DNA of 64,000 bases from NCBI GenBank assembly GCA_965261015.1, contig CBDHCC010000001.1, positions 1,054,001 through 1,118,000 of the forward strand. Direction: 5' to 3'. Below, piece by piece: positions 40,605 to 49,559 of this stretch. The position numbers and the translations under genes were made by a program. The number at the start of each line of letters is the position of its first letter. Position 1 is the first letter of the stretch. Below the pieces are notes generated by a model. The model was given only the letters and a program-made list of their open reading frames with translations, had not been told where the DNA came from and did no database searches. The DNA is from CBDHCC01 sp965261015 (GTDB lineage Bacteria; Pseudomonadota; Alphaproteobacteria; Sphingomonadales; Sphingomonadaceae).

Positions 40605-42214
40605 GACGGCGGTGTCTCCGGTGGGGCGGGCGGGTTGCCGCCGGTCTGGTCGGGCGCCACGCGCGGCCGGCGCAGCTCTTTCAGGTCCGACAGGCGAAAG
40701 GCGCCGAACGCGAAACAGGCGACACCATAGACCGCCAGTCCGGCCAGGACCATCGCGCCCAGCGCCACGGCGCGGGTGCGCCAGTCGTCGCCCATGAACG
40801 CCAGCGCCCAGTCGTTCATCAGCAGCAGCGCCGCGCCCATCGCGGCCGCCGCCAGCATCAGGCGGGGCAGGCGGGCGCGCAGCACGGCGTCCATGCGGTA
40901 CTGCCCGCGCGCCGACAGGGTGCGCCACAACAAGGCCAGGTTGACCAGCGCGGAGAGTGCTGTCGCCAGCGGCGGGCCCAGATAGCCCACCGTCGGGATC
41001 AGGATCAGGTTGGCGACCACGTTCACCCCCACCGCGACCGTCGCGAACCGAACCGGCGTGCGCGTGTCGGACCGGGCGTAATAGCCGGGCGTCAGCACCT
41101 TGATGAGCACATAGGCCGGCAGGCCCACCGAAAAGGCCCCCAGCACCCACGCGGTGGCGCGCGCGTCCGCGTCCGTGAACTGGCCGTGGCGGAACAGGCC
41201 CGAAACGATCGGCAGCGCGGCCGTCAGGAAGGCGACGGTGGCCGGCAGCGTGAAGAGCAGCGCCAGCTCCACACCCCGGTTCTGCAGGTGCATCGCGTCC
41301 TCGTCCTGGCCCGCGCCCAGCTGGCGCGACAGGGTGGGCAGCAGGATCGTGCCCAGGCCGATGCCGATCAGGCCCAGCGGCAGCTGGTTCAGCCGGTCGG
41401 CGTAATAGATGTAGCTGATGGCGCCCGGCGCCAGCAGGCTGCCCGCCAGGGCGGTGGAGATCAGCAGGTTCACCTGCACCGCGCCCGCGCCCAGCGCGGC
41501 CGGCCCGATCAGCCCGGCCAGCCGCCGCACATCCGCGTCCAGCCGGGGCCACCGCCACCGCAGCCGGACCCCGGCCGCGCGCGCGCCCCAGATTAGGAAG
41601 GCCAGCTGCAGCGCGCCGCCGCCGGTCACCGACAGGGCCTGGACCCGCGCGGTCTCGAACGGTCCGTCGCCATGGCCGAACCACAGGGCGGCGACCATCG
41701 CGACGTTCAGCAGGATGGGCGCGGCCGCGTTCACCCAGAAGCGGTGGAGCGAGTTCAGGATGCCGCCCAACAGCGACACGAGCGAGATCATGAGGAGGTA
41801 GGGCAGCGTGATCCGCGACAGCGTGACGGCATAGGCGAACTGGGCCGGCGTGGGGTCGCGAAAGCCGCCCGACAGGGCGAAGGTGAGCGGGGCCGCCGCG
41901 ACCATCAGCGCGACGGTCGCCACCACCAGCACGGGCAGCAGCACGGCCAGCACGCGTTCGGCGAAGTCGATGCCGGCCGCCAGCCCCTCGCCCTCGGCCA
42001 CCCGCCGGTTGAACATCGGGATGAAGGCGGCGGAAAACGCGCCCTCCGCGAACAGCGCGCGGAACATGTTGGGCAGGCGAAAGGCCACCAGGAAGGCGTC
42101 GGACGCGAAGCCCGCCCCCACGAACGTCGCCTGCAACGTGTCGCGGACCAGGGCCAGCACCCGGCTGGCGAGCGTCAGTCCGCCGACGGAGCCCAAGGCG
42201 CGGCCCAGCCGCAT
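40601..42214 (-). CDS. murJ: Lipid II flippase MurJ
   Basis: Inner-membrane flippase moving lipid II outward for peptidoglycan synthesis, 537 residues, about 14 membrane segments of the MATE/MVF superfamily. The N-terminus SVGGLTLASRVLALVRDTL and the AFRLPNMFRALFAEGAFSAAFIPMF region near residues 48-68 are MurJ hallmarks, with conserved basic residues in the central cavity. It is followed by trpS with an ATGA overlap, and secB lies 39 bases upstream on the same strand, so the three may form one operon. Confidence 0.96.
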   Translation of the reverse strand: MRLGRALGSVGGLTLASRVLALVRDTLQATFVGAGFASDAFLVAFRLPNMFRALFAEGAFSAAFIPMFNRRVAEGEGLAAGIDFAERVLAVLLPVLVVATVALMVAAAPLTFALSGGFRDPTPAQFAYAVTLSRITLPYLLMISLVSLLGGILNSLHRFWVNAAAPILLNVAMVAALWFGHGDGPFETARVQALSVTGGGALQLAFLIWGARAAGVRLRWRWPRLDADVRRLAGLIGPAALGAGAVQVNLLISTALAGSLLAPGAISYIYYADRLNQLPLGLIGIGLGTILLPTLSRQLGAGQDEDAMHLQNRGVELALLFTLPATVAFLTAALPIVSGLFRHGQFTDADARATAWVLGAFSVGLPAYVLIKVLTPGYYARSDTRTPVRFATVAVGVNVVANLILIPTVGYLGPPLATALSALVNLALLWRTLSARGQYRMDAVLRARLPRLMLAAAAMGAALLLMNDWALAFMGDDWRTRAVALGAMVLAGLAVYGVACFAFGAFRLSDLKELRRPRVAPDQTGGNPPAPPETPPS

Positions 42215-42253
42215 CAGCGCGCGCGCCCCAGCAGCATCGGCCCGCGCCCCGGG

Positions 42254-42775
42254 TCAGGCGTGGCCGATCGCCCCGCTGCCGTTGCCCGCCTGCTGCGCGG
42301 CCTGGGCCAGATAGAGCGCGTGGAAGTCGATCGGTTCCAGCATCAGCGGCTGGAACCCGCCGTCGCGCACCGCGTCGGCCAGCACGCGCCTGGCGAAGGG
42401 GAACAGGATGCGCGGCGCTTCGCCCAGCAGGAAGGGCTGAAGCTGCTCGTCCGGGATGTTGCGAAGCGCGAACAGGCCGGCATAGGACAAGTCGACGACA
42501 AAGCCGGTCTGGTCGCCCCAGGTGCCGCGCACGTCGATCTTCAGCACCACCTCGTGCACGTCCTCGCCCACGGTGGCCGCGCCGATGTTGAACTGCACGT
42601 CGATCTGCGCCTGGGTGGTGGCGTTGTAGATCGCGGGCGCGTTCGGATTCTCGAACGACAGGTCCTTGACGTACTGCGAGATCACGCCGGCCTGCGGCTG
42701 GTCGTCCGCGCCCGGGGCGGTCTGGTCGGCGGAAAGGTCCGGATTGGGCGTGAGGCCCAGGTCGTCGTCGGCCAT
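42254..42775 (-). CDS. secB: Protein-export chaperone SecB
   Basis: Tetrameric chaperone holding preproteins unfolded for SecA, 173 residues. Family features: YVKDLSFENPNAP (residues 35-47), VHEVVLKIDVRGTW, YAGLFALRNIPDEQL and LFPFARRVLADAVRDGGFQPLMLEPIDFHALY, which is the usual C-terminal half. The ATG at 42775 is chosen since upstream in-frame sequence is arginine-rich. The acidic C-terminal zinc-binding tail of some SecAs is not relevant here. Divergent from the Tim44-type gene. Confidence 0.96.
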   Translation of the reverse strand: MADDDLGLTPNPDLSADQTAPGADDQPQAGVISQYVKDLSFENPNAPAIYNATTQAQIDVQFNIGAATVGEDVHEVVLKIDVRGTWGDQTGFVVDLSYAGLFALRNIPDEQLQPFLLGEAPRILFPFARRVLADAVRDGGFQPLMLEPIDFHALYLAQAAQQAGNGSGAIGHA

Positions 42776-42953
42776 GGCGCGGATGCTCGTCCTGTGTTCG
42801 GGAATGGGGTGGCGCGCCCTAACAGCCCCCGTCACGCGGGGCAATCGGCGGGCGTGGGCGGCGGGGCGGACTCGCGCCCGACGCGGCGATTTGTAAGCGG
42901 AGCGCCGGCGTCCTATGTCTCATTCGAACAACGCCCGCCCGGAGAGTGCCACC

Positions 42954-43607
42954 GTGACCGCCGTCATCATCCTTGCCATGATCGCCCTGTTCCTGGGCCT
43001 GCGGCTCTATTCCGTGCTGGGTCGCAAGACCGGCCACGGGGCCGATCTGGGCGAGCCCGTGCAGGAGCAGGTGGGCACCGCCGGCCGGGTCGGCCTGGCC
43101 GTGCCCGCGCCCGCGGCCGCGCGCGCCACGGTCAGCCAGCACGAAATCGCCGACGGCGCGCAGGCCGGCTTGGCGGCGATCGCGGCGGCCGACCGCTCGT
43201 TCGATCTCGACCGGTTCATGGAGGGCGCGGCGGCCGCCTATCAGATGGTGCTCGAAGCCTTCTGGGCGGGCGACCGCGAGGCCCTGGCGGAGCTGACGGG
43301 CGAGGACGTGCAGGCGTCGTTCGGAGAGGCGATCGCCGCGCGCGAGGCCGCCGGCGAGCGCCTGGACAACCGACTGATCGCCGTCGAGGAGGCGAAGGTG
43401 TCCGCCGCCAGCCTGTACGCGCGCGAAGCGCGGGTGACCGTCGAGTTCCAGGCGGCGATCGCGGCCGTCACGCGCAATGCGGAGGACGAGGTCGTCGCCG
43501 GGTCGCTGGACGACGCGGTCACGACGCACGACCTGTGGACCTTCGAGCGCTCGCTCGACTCCGCCGATCCCAACTGGGTCCTGACCGAGACCGACGAAGC
43601 GCGCTGA
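42954..43607 (+). CDS. Tim44/TimA-domain protein, membrane-anchored
   Basis: 217 residues: an N-terminal membrane anchor (TAVIILAMIALFLGLRLYSVLG) followed by a soluble Tim44-like domain at about 80-215 (FMEGAAAAYQMVLEAFWAGD, AREARVTVEFQAAIAAVTRNA). Alphaproteobacterial TimA is the counterpart of mitochondrial Tim44 and may act in envelope or transport complexes; its bacterial role is not settled. The GTG at 42954 has a GGAGAG box; an ATG at 42915 in frame would add 13 residues. First gene of tim44-mltA-smr. Confidence 0.87.
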   Translation: MTAVIILAMIALFLGLRLYSVLGRKTGHGADLGEPVQEQVGTAGRVGLAVPAPAAARATVSQHEIADGAQAGLAAIAAADRSFDLDRFMEGAAAAYQMVLEAFWAGDREALAELTGEDVQASFGEAIAAREAAGERLDNRLIAVEEAKVSAASLYAREARVTVEFQAAIAAVTRNAEDEVVAGSLDDAVTTHDLWTFERSLDSADPNWVLTETDEAR

Positions 43608-43612
43608 TCCGG

Positions 43613-44929
43613 ATGGGCCGGGGCGGGGTCGGGAGCGCGCGCCCGCGCCGGGCGATCCTCGGCGGTGCCCTGGCGCTGGCGCTGTCGGCCTGCGCGGGGG
43701 TCGTGCCCAACGGCACGGTGGCCTCCGTCGACCGCGCGCCCGATCGGCCGGCGCGCGGGGCCACGACGGCCGAGCCGGTCCGCTCGGCCACTCCGGTCGC
43801 CGGTCCGCCGGCGCGCCGGCCCGTCGCCGTCACGCCGATCCCCGCACTGCCGGCCGCCGCGCTGACCGAGGCGACCCGCGCGCGCGATGCGGGCCTGCGG
43901 ATCGTGCCCGCTCTCCCGGCGCTCTCCGGCGACACCGCCGCCGCGCTGGCCGCCTTTCGCCTGTCCTGCCCGGCGCTTCGCAAGCGCGCCGACCTGTCCG
44001 GCCTGACCCAGGCCGGCGACTGGGACGCGGCCTGCGCGCTCGCCGAACGCACGCGCCCCGGCGACGCCGCGCGCTTCTTCGCCACCGCGTTCCAGCCGGT
44101 CCAGGTGGGCGATGGCCGGCTGTTCGCCACCGGCTATTACGAGCCCGAACTCGCCGGGTCGCGCACCCGTCGGCCGGGCTATGGGGTGCCCATCTATCGC
44201 AAGCCCGCCGACCTGGTGGAGGTCGATCTGGGCCGGTTCTCCGCGGGACTGGCCGGCAAGCGCGTGCGCGGGCGCATCGCCGACGGCACGCTGGTCCCCT
44301 ATCCCGACCGCGCGGCCATCGAGGGCGGGGCGCTCGCCGGGCGCGGGCTGGAGATCGCCTGGGGCGCCGACCCGGTGGAGGTGTTCTTCCTGCAGATTCA
44401 GGGATCGGGCCGGCTGAGGCTGCCCGATGGCGGCGTGATGCGGATCGGCTATGCGGGGCAGAACGGGCACGACTACACCTCCATCGGCCGGCTGCTGGTG
44501 GAGCGCGGCGTGTTGCAGAGCGGGCAGGCGTCGATGCAGGGGATCGTCGGCTGGCTGTCGGCCCACCCGGCCGAGGGCGCGGCGCTGATGCGCGAGAATG
44601 AGAGCTTCGTCTTCTTCCAGGAACTGACCGGCCCCGGCCCGCTGGGCGCGCTGGGCCTGCCGGTCGCCCCACGGGTGTCGGTGGCCGCCGACCCGCGTTT
44701 CGTGCCGCTGGGCGCGCCCGTGTTCCTGTCGGCCGACCGGGCGGACGTGCAGGGGGTCTGGATCGCGCAGGACACCGGCGGCGCCATCAAGGGGGCCAAC
44801 CGGCTGGACACCTTCTGGGGCGCCGGCGACGAGGCGCGGGCGATCGCGGGCGGGCTGTCGGCGCGCGGCACGGCCTGGATCCTGCTGCCCCGCGCGGCGG
44901 CCGAGCGGCTGGGCCGTGCCGACCGATGA
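43613..44929 (+). CDS. mltA: Membrane-bound lytic murein transglycosylase A
   Basis: Cleaves the MurNAc-GlcNAc bond of peptidoglycan with formation of 1,6-anhydroMurNAc; 438 residues. Lipoprotein signal LALALSAC at about residue 27, a proline/alanine-rich linker to about 85, then the MltA domain: ATGYYEPELAGSRTR, VEVFFLQIQGSGRLRLPDG and the C-terminal 3D-type domain VWIAQDTGGAIKG with the catalytic aspartate. It starts 5 bases after the Tim44 gene and overlaps the smr gene by 14 bases. Confidence 0.95.
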   Translation: MGRGGVGSARPRRAILGGALALALSACAGVVPNGTVASVDRAPDRPARGATTAEPVRSATPVAGPPARRPVAVTPIPALPAAALTEATRARDAGLRIVPALPALSGDTAAALAAFRLSCPALRKRADLSGLTQAGDWDAACALAERTRPGDAARFFATAFQPVQVGDGRLFATGYYEPELAGSRTRRPGYGVPIYRKPADLVEVDLGRFSAGLAGKRVRGRIADGTLVPYPDRAAIEGGALAGRGLEIAWGADPVEVFFLQIQGSGRLRLPDGGVMRIGYAGQNGHDYTSIGRLLVERGVLQSGQASMQGIVGWLSAHPAEGAALMRENESFVFFQELTGPGPLGALGLPVAPRVSVAADPRFVPLGAPVFLSADRADVQGVWIAQDTGGAIKGANRLDTFWGAGDEARAIAGGLSARGTAWILLPRAAAERLGRADR

Positions 44930-45467
44930 CCTGACCGACCGCGACCGCGCGCTGTGGGCCGCCGTCGCGCGCACCGTCACGCCGCTGGGTGGTCCCCGAC
45001 CGCCGCAGGCCGGAGTGGAAGCGACCGCGATCCCCAACCCGCTGCCGGCCAGCACCGTCCCGTCGCGACCGCGCCCGTCCGTCGCCGCTTTGCGCCCACC
45101 GGCCCGCCCGGCCGCGCCGGCGCAGCTCGACGGGTCGTGGGAGCGTCGGCTGGCGCGCGGCCTGGTGGATCCGGACCGCACGCTGGACCTGCACGGCCTA
45201 CGCCTGGACGCGGCGTGGGAGCGGCTGGACGGCGCGGTGGGCGCGGTCGTGGCCGGCGGGGGTCGCGTGCTGCTGGTGATCGCCGGCCGCGACCGGGGGC
45301 CGGACGTGCGCGGACAGCCGGGCGCGCGCGGCCGCATCCGAGCGAAGCTGGCCGACTGGCTGAACGCCGGCGTCCACGCGCGCCGCGTCCTGGCGATCCG
45401 GCCGGCGCACGCGCGTCATGGCGGGGCGGGCGCGGTCTACGTCGTGCTGAAGCGTGCCGATCGCTAG
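44916..45467 (+). CDS. Smr domain protein (DNA mismatch/recombination endonuclease-like)
   Basis: 183 residues. The first 85 are proline/alanine-rich and probably flexible. The C-terminal Smr domain starts at RTLDLHGLRLDAAWERLDG, with the conserved LDLHG, and contains VLLVIAGRDRG in the place of the TGKG loop and a C-terminal GAGAVYVVLKR. The usual G-x-G loop residues are partly altered. GTG start overlapping the mltA end; operon with tim44 and mltA as in other sphingomonads. Confidence 0.86.
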   Translation: MPTDDLTDRDRALWAAVARTVTPLGGPRPPQAGVEATAIPNPLPASTVPSRPRPSVAALRPPARPAAPAQLDGSWERRLARGLVDPDRTLDLHGLRLDAAWERLDGAVGAVVAGGGRVLLVIAGRDRGPDVRGQPGARGRIRAKLADWLNAGVHARRVLAIRPAHARHGGAGAVYVVLKRADR

Positions 45468-45573
45468 ACGTTAACCACGCACGGTAGGGGGTTCTTCACC
45501 GCGCCGGCGGCATCTTAGTCGGGCCGCGACAGCCGATGGACGGCCCGCGTCGGAACCGGTGGAGGCGACCTGG

Positions 45574-47217
45574 ATGATCGGCCCGCCCCCTCGCTCGCCC
45601 TGGATGGCGGTCCTGCTCGCCACGGCCGTCGCCGTGCTGTTGCGGCCGGACCCCTGGCTGCTGGCGGTCTCGCTGGCGCTGGGCGCGGCCGTGCTGGCGC
45701 GCCGGCCGGCCCTCTTCGGCGCGGACGAGCCGGGCGTGGACGATATCGTCGAGCGGCTGCAGGCGGCGGCCGCCGGCGACTTCGCCTGTCCGCCGCGCGA
45801 CCCCTGGCAGCCGCCGGCCGCGCGGCAGGGCGCGATCGACGCGGCCTTTGCGGGTCTGCGCCGCGCGGTGGAGCGGGCGAACGCGCTGGCCGACAACGAC
45901 CCGGTCACCAACCTGCCCAACCGGCTGCATTTCCGGCGCGAGGGCGAGGCGCGACTGGCGCGGCTGGCGCCCGGCACGCCCAGCGCGCTGCTGTTCGTCG
46001 ACCTGGACCGGTTCAAGGCGGTGAACGACAGCCTGGGCCACGCGCATGGCGACATGCTGCTGATGCAGGTCGCCAGCCGGCTGCGCGACGAGGTGCGGGA
46101 CCACGCCGCGCGCACGCCCGACCGCATGGCCCCGATCCTGGGCCGGCTGGCGGGCGACGAGTTCACGGTGCTGCTGCCCGGATCCGACCGCGCCGATGCG
46201 CTGGCGGTGGCGCGGTCGTTCGGCTGGTCGCTCCGCAGTCCGCTGTCGGTGGGCGGACGGAGCGTCACCGTGTCGGCCAGCGTGGGGATCGCCATGGCGC
46301 CCGATCACGGCGCCACCGTCGGCGCCCTGCTGCGCGCCGCCGACGACGCGATGTACGCCGCCAAGGACGCGGGGCGCGGCCAGGCCTGCGTGTTCGAGGA
46401 CGCGATGGCCAGCCGTCGCCGACAGGTCGAGCGGCTGGAGGCGGAGCTGGCCGGCGCGCTGGCCGCCGGCGACTTCCAGCTCGTCTTCCAGCCGCAGGTC
46501 CAGCTGTCGACCGGCCGGACCAGCGTGGTCGAGGCGCTGCTGCGCTGGGGACCCGAAGGCCGCCCGCCAGTCGCCGCCGCCGACTTCCTGGCGGTGGCGG
46601 AGGACAGCGGGCTGATCGGCCCGATCGGCGACTGGGTCGCGGACGCGGTGGCCGATCGCTTGGTCGAATGGCAGCGCGCGGGCTATCGCGGGCGACTGGC
46701 CGTCAACCTGTCTCCCCGCCAGCTCGCCCGGCCCGACACCCTGTCGCGGCTGGAGGGCGCCGTGGTGTCGCGCGGCGGGCGGCTGGCCGGGCTGGAGGTG
46801 GAGATCGGGGAGACGGCGATGGCGCGCGCCGGCACCGACGTGCGGGCCTCGCTGGCCGGACTGCGCGCGCGCGGCGTCACCGTCACGGTCGACGATTACG
46901 GCGCCGGCCACTCCCGGCTGCGCGACCTGGCGGCCTGGCCGGTGGACCGGATCAAGCTGGACGGGGCGCTGGTCCGCGACCTTCCCCACGACCCCGCGGC
47001 CCGCGTGGTGGCGGAGGCGGCGGTCGACATGATCCGCCGGCTGGGCCGCGAACCGGCCGCCGGCGGCGTGGAGGCCGCCGACCAGCTCGACATCCTGGGC
47101 GCGCTGGGCGTGGAGGCGGCGCAGGGCTATCTGATCGCCCGGCCGATGACGGCCGGGCAGCTGGAACGCTGGTCCTACGCCGGCGCGGACAGCGCGGCGG
47201 TCGCGATCGCGCGATAG
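45574..47217 (+). CDS. Membrane GGDEF-EAL protein, EAL general base missing
   Basis: 547 residues. Two N-terminal membrane segments (about 10-45) lead to a GGDEF domain (about 110-270) with an AGDEF active-site loop, compatible with diguanylate cyclase activity; no RxxD inhibitory site precedes it. The C-terminal EAL domain (about 295-535) keeps EALLR, NLSP, DDYG and the K of DRIKLD, but the motif usually reading AEGVE is AAGGVE, so the glutamate acting as general base is replaced by glycine. I infer weak or no phosphodiesterase activity. The ATG at 45574 has a GGAGG box; a GTG at 45559 is an alternative. Confidence 0.9.
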   Translation: MIGPPPRSPWMAVLLATAVAVLLRPDPWLLAVSLALGAAVLARRPALFGADEPGVDDIVERLQAAAAGDFACPPRDPWQPPAARQGAIDAAFAGLRRAVERANALADNDPVTNLPNRLHFRREGEARLARLAPGTPSALLFVDLDRFKAVNDSLGHAHGDMLLMQVASRLRDEVRDHAARTPDRMAPILGRLAGDEFTVLLPGSDRADALAVARSFGWSLRSPLSVGGRSVTVSASVGIAMAPDHGATVGALLRAADDAMYAAKDAGRGQACVFEDAMASRRRQVERLEAELAGALAAGDFQLVFQPQVQLSTGRTSVVEALLRWGPEGRPPVAAADFLAVAEDSGLIGPIGDWVADAVADRLVEWQRAGYRGRLAVNLSPRQLARPDTLSRLEGAVVSRGGRLAGLEVEIGETAMARAGTDVRASLAGLRARGVTVTVDDYGAGHSRLRDLAAWPVDRIKLDGALVRDLPHDPAARVVAEAAVDMIRRLGREPAAGGVEAADQLDILGALGVEAAQGYLIARPMTAGQLERWSYAGADSAAVAIAR

Positions 47218-48305
47218 ATCGCCGTCAGGTCGTCCAGGTCGGCGATCGCGAGGGATTCGCCCGGCTGGTGCATCGTCGCGTTCGGTGGGCCGAACTCGAC
47301 GACCGGGCACAAAGCCTGCAGAAAGCGCGCGTCGGACGTGCCCCCGCTGGTGGACAGCACGGGCGTCACCCCGGTGACGCCGGCGATCGCGTCGGAGACC
47401 AGGGCGGAGAACCCGCCCGGCGGCGTCAGGAACGCCTCTCCGCTCACCCGGCCCTCGGCCGTGCAGCCGTGCCGTTCGGCCACGGCCGCGACCCGCGCCA
47501 CCAGTTCGTCGCCCGTGTGCCGGTCGTTGAACCGAATGGACAGACGGGCGCGCCCCGATCCGGGGATGACGTTGTGGGCCGGGTTGGCGGCCTGGATCTC
47601 GGTCACTTCCAGATTGGAGGGCTGGAACCACTCGGTGCCCTCGTCGAGCGCCATCGCGTCGAGTTCGGCCAGGCAGCGGATCAGGCGGGGCAGGGGGTTG
47701 TCGGCGGCCGCCGGATAGGCGACGTGCCCCTCGCGCCCCGCCGCCGTGACCCAGAGGTTGACGGACCCGCGCCGCCCGATCTTCACCGTGTCGCCCAGCC
47801 GTTCGGCCGAGGTCGGCTCGCCCACCAGGATGCGATCCGGCCGCACGCCGTCGGCGGCCATGCGGTCCATCAGCGCGCGGGTGCCGTGGATCGCCGGCCC
47901 CTCCTCGTCGCCAGTCAACAGGAGGGACAGCGTGCCCGCGTCGGCGGGGACCTGCGCGGCGGCGGCGACGAAGGCGGCGACCGACCCCTTCATGTCGCAG
48001 GCACCCCGGCCCACGATCCGTCCGTCCACGACCCGCGGCCGAAAGGCGTCGTCCCCCCACACCGGGCCGGCCGGCACCACGTCCAGATGGCCCGCAAAGG
48101 CGAAGTGCCGTCCGCCGGATCCGCGCGTGGCGCGCAGGTTTTCGACCGGACCGTCGGGTGCGCCGCCGTCGAGCGAGCGGTGGACCGCGAAGCCCAGCGG
48201 CACCAGCGCCGCCTCCACCACGTCGAACACCGCGCCGGTGGCGGGCGTGACGGACGGGCAGGCGATCAGCGCCTTCAAAAGTTCGATCGGGTCGGGCAGG
48301 GTCAC
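47175..48305 (-). CDS. dapE: Succinyl-diaminopimelate desuccinylase
   Basis: Zinc hydrolase of the lysine/diaminopimelate pathway, M20 family, 376 residues. Metal and catalytic residues: His and Asp in AGHLDVVP, Asp in GRGACDMKG, Glu pair in LTGDEEGPA, Glu in VGEPTS and the final His in ATMHQPGE. The start TLPDPIELLKALIACPSVTPATGA (written to 20 residues at most in the gene itself) follows a GTG at 48305; a GTG 9 bases upstream is also possible. Its 3' end overlaps the convergent GGDEF-EAL gene by 43 bases. Confidence 0.95.
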   Translation of the reverse strand: MTLPDPIELLKALIACPSVTPATGAVFDVVEAALVPLGFAVHRSLDGGAPDGPVENLRATRGSGGRHFAFAGHLDVVPAGPVWGDDAFRPRVVDGRIVGRGACDMKGSVAAFVAAAAQVPADAGTLSLLLTGDEEGPAIHGTRALMDRMAADGVRPDRILVGEPTSAERLGDTVKIGRRGSVNLWVTAAGREGHVAYPAAADNPLPRLIRCLAELDAMALDEGTEWFQPSNLEVTEIQAANPAHNVIPGSGRARLSIRFNDRHTGDELVARVAAVAERHGCTAEGRVSGEAFLTPPGGFSALVSDAIAGVTGVTPVLSTSGGTSDARFLQALCPVVEFGPPNATMHQPGESLAIADLDDLTAIYRAIATAALSAPA

Positions 48306-48328
48306 GTCCGCCACCCCGGAGCGCCGCC

Positions 48329-48778
48329 ATGCCCAAGCTCGATCTCGACGACATTCCGCAGACGAACGCCACCGGCTACCCGCCGCCGTTCGACGGGGCG
48401 GTGCGGGGTCGCCATTATCGGCGGCTGGCACCGGCGGCCGGCCTGAGTGCCTTCGGGGCCAGCCACGTCGTCCTGCGCCCCGGCGCCTGGTCGTCGCAGC
48501 GCCACTGGCACGCCAGCGAGGACGAGCTGCTGGTGATGGTCGCGGGCGAGGCGGTCCTGATCGACGACGATGGCCGCACCACCCTGCGCCCGGGCGACGT
48601 CGCCGCCTTTCCGATGGGCGACGGCAACGGACACCATCTGGTGAACGAGGGCGCGGCGGACTGCGTGTTCGTGGTGGTCGGCGGTGGCGAGCGCACGGAT
48701 GTGAGCTACAGCGATGTCGACCTGACCTTCACCGGCGACGGCCTCTATCGCCACCGGGACGGCACCCCGTACGAGTGA
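48329..48778 (+). CDS. Cupin domain protein
   Basis: 149 residues with one conserved cupin barrel: motif 1 in RHWHASEDELLVMVAGEA (H-x-H-x3-4-E), motif 2 in PGDVAAFPMGDGNGHHLVN (G-D-x4-P-x-G-x4-H). These histidines and glutamate would bind one metal. No second domain. The substrate is unknown; such proteins are often sugar-binding or auxin-binding-like. It is divergent from dapE, with 23 bases between the starts, and convergent with the GST gene. Confidence 0.85.
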   Translation: MPKLDLDDIPQTNATGYPPPFDGAVRGRHYRRLAPAAGLSAFGASHVVLRPGAWSSQRHWHASEDELLVMVAGEAVLIDDDGRTTLRPGDVAAFPMGDGNGHHLVNEGAADCVFVVVGGGERTDVSYSDVDLTFTGDGLYRHRDGTPYE

Positions 48779-48785
48779 CGGGGCC

Positions 48786-49454
48786 TCACTCCGCCACCAT
48801 CGGGTGCTCATACTGTTCCAGCACCCAGTCCTCCCGGCCGGCCGCTTCGATCCACTCGACCATCCACGGATGTTCCTGGATGGCGGCGCAATAGGCGCGC
48901 GCGAAGGGCGGCAGGTTGAACTGGTAGGTCACGAAGCGAGTCACGACCGGCGCGTACAGGATGTCGGCCGCGCAGAAGGTGCCGAACAGATAGGGGCCGC
49001 CGCCGCCATGCCGCGCGCGCGCCTGTGCCCACAGCTCCAGCACGCGGCCCACATCGGCGATCAGCGCGGGCGAGGGGTTCGCCACCTGCAGCCGCCGGCG
49101 CACGTTCATCGGACAGTCGCGGCGCAGCGCCGGGAAGGACGCGTGCATCTCCGCCGCCATGGATCGCGCCATGGCGCGCGCCGGTTCGGATTCGGGCCAG
49201 AACCGTTCGCGACCCACCCGGTCGGCCAGGAAGTCGACGATCGCCAGCGAGTCCCACACCACCGTGTCGCCGTCCCACAGGATCGGCACCTTGCCCGACG
49301 ACGGCGCGAACTCGTTGCCCTCGCGCCTGCGCTCCCACTCCTCGTCATAGAGCGGGACGGTGACCTCCTCGAACGGCAGGCCCGACTGTTTGCAGGCGAG
49401 CCAACCGCGCAGCGACCAGGAGGAATAGGCCTTGTTGCCCAGGATGATCTTCAT
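48786..49454 (-). CDS. Glutathione S-transferase family protein
   Basis: 222 residues. N-terminal thioredoxin-like domain with MKIILGNKAYSSWSLRGWLA (the serine pair in place of a cysteine indicates a serine-type active site), SGKVPILWDGDTVVWDS (cis-Pro motif) and C-terminal helical domain from about 90. It resembles the YfcF/maleylacetoacetate isomerase-like or uncharacterised GST branch. The substrate is unknown; detoxification or stress role by family. Confidence 0.9.
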   Translation of the reverse strand: MKIILGNKAYSSWSLRGWLACKQSGLPFEEVTVPLYDEEWERRREGNEFAPSSGKVPILWDGDTVVWDSLAIVDFLADRVGRERFWPESEPARAMARSMAAEMHASFPALRRDCPMNVRRRLQVANPSPALIADVGRVLELWAQARARHGGGGPYLFGTFCAADILYAPVVTRFVTYQFNLPPFARAYCAAIQEHPWMVEWIEAAGREDWVLEQYEHPMVAE

Positions 49455-49559
49455 GGGCGATGTCTAGGCGGTCGGGCGGGGCAGGCCAAGGCGGCATCGG
49501 TCGGCCCTTGCCCCGACGACGGGGATGCTCTTAACCTCGCTCAACAAGGGAGGGTGCCC

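Noticed and set aside
45470..45490. TTAACC near 45475 as a CtrA-binding site before the GGDEF-EAL gene
   Set aside because: Only one half-site; the second TTAA at seven bases is missing.
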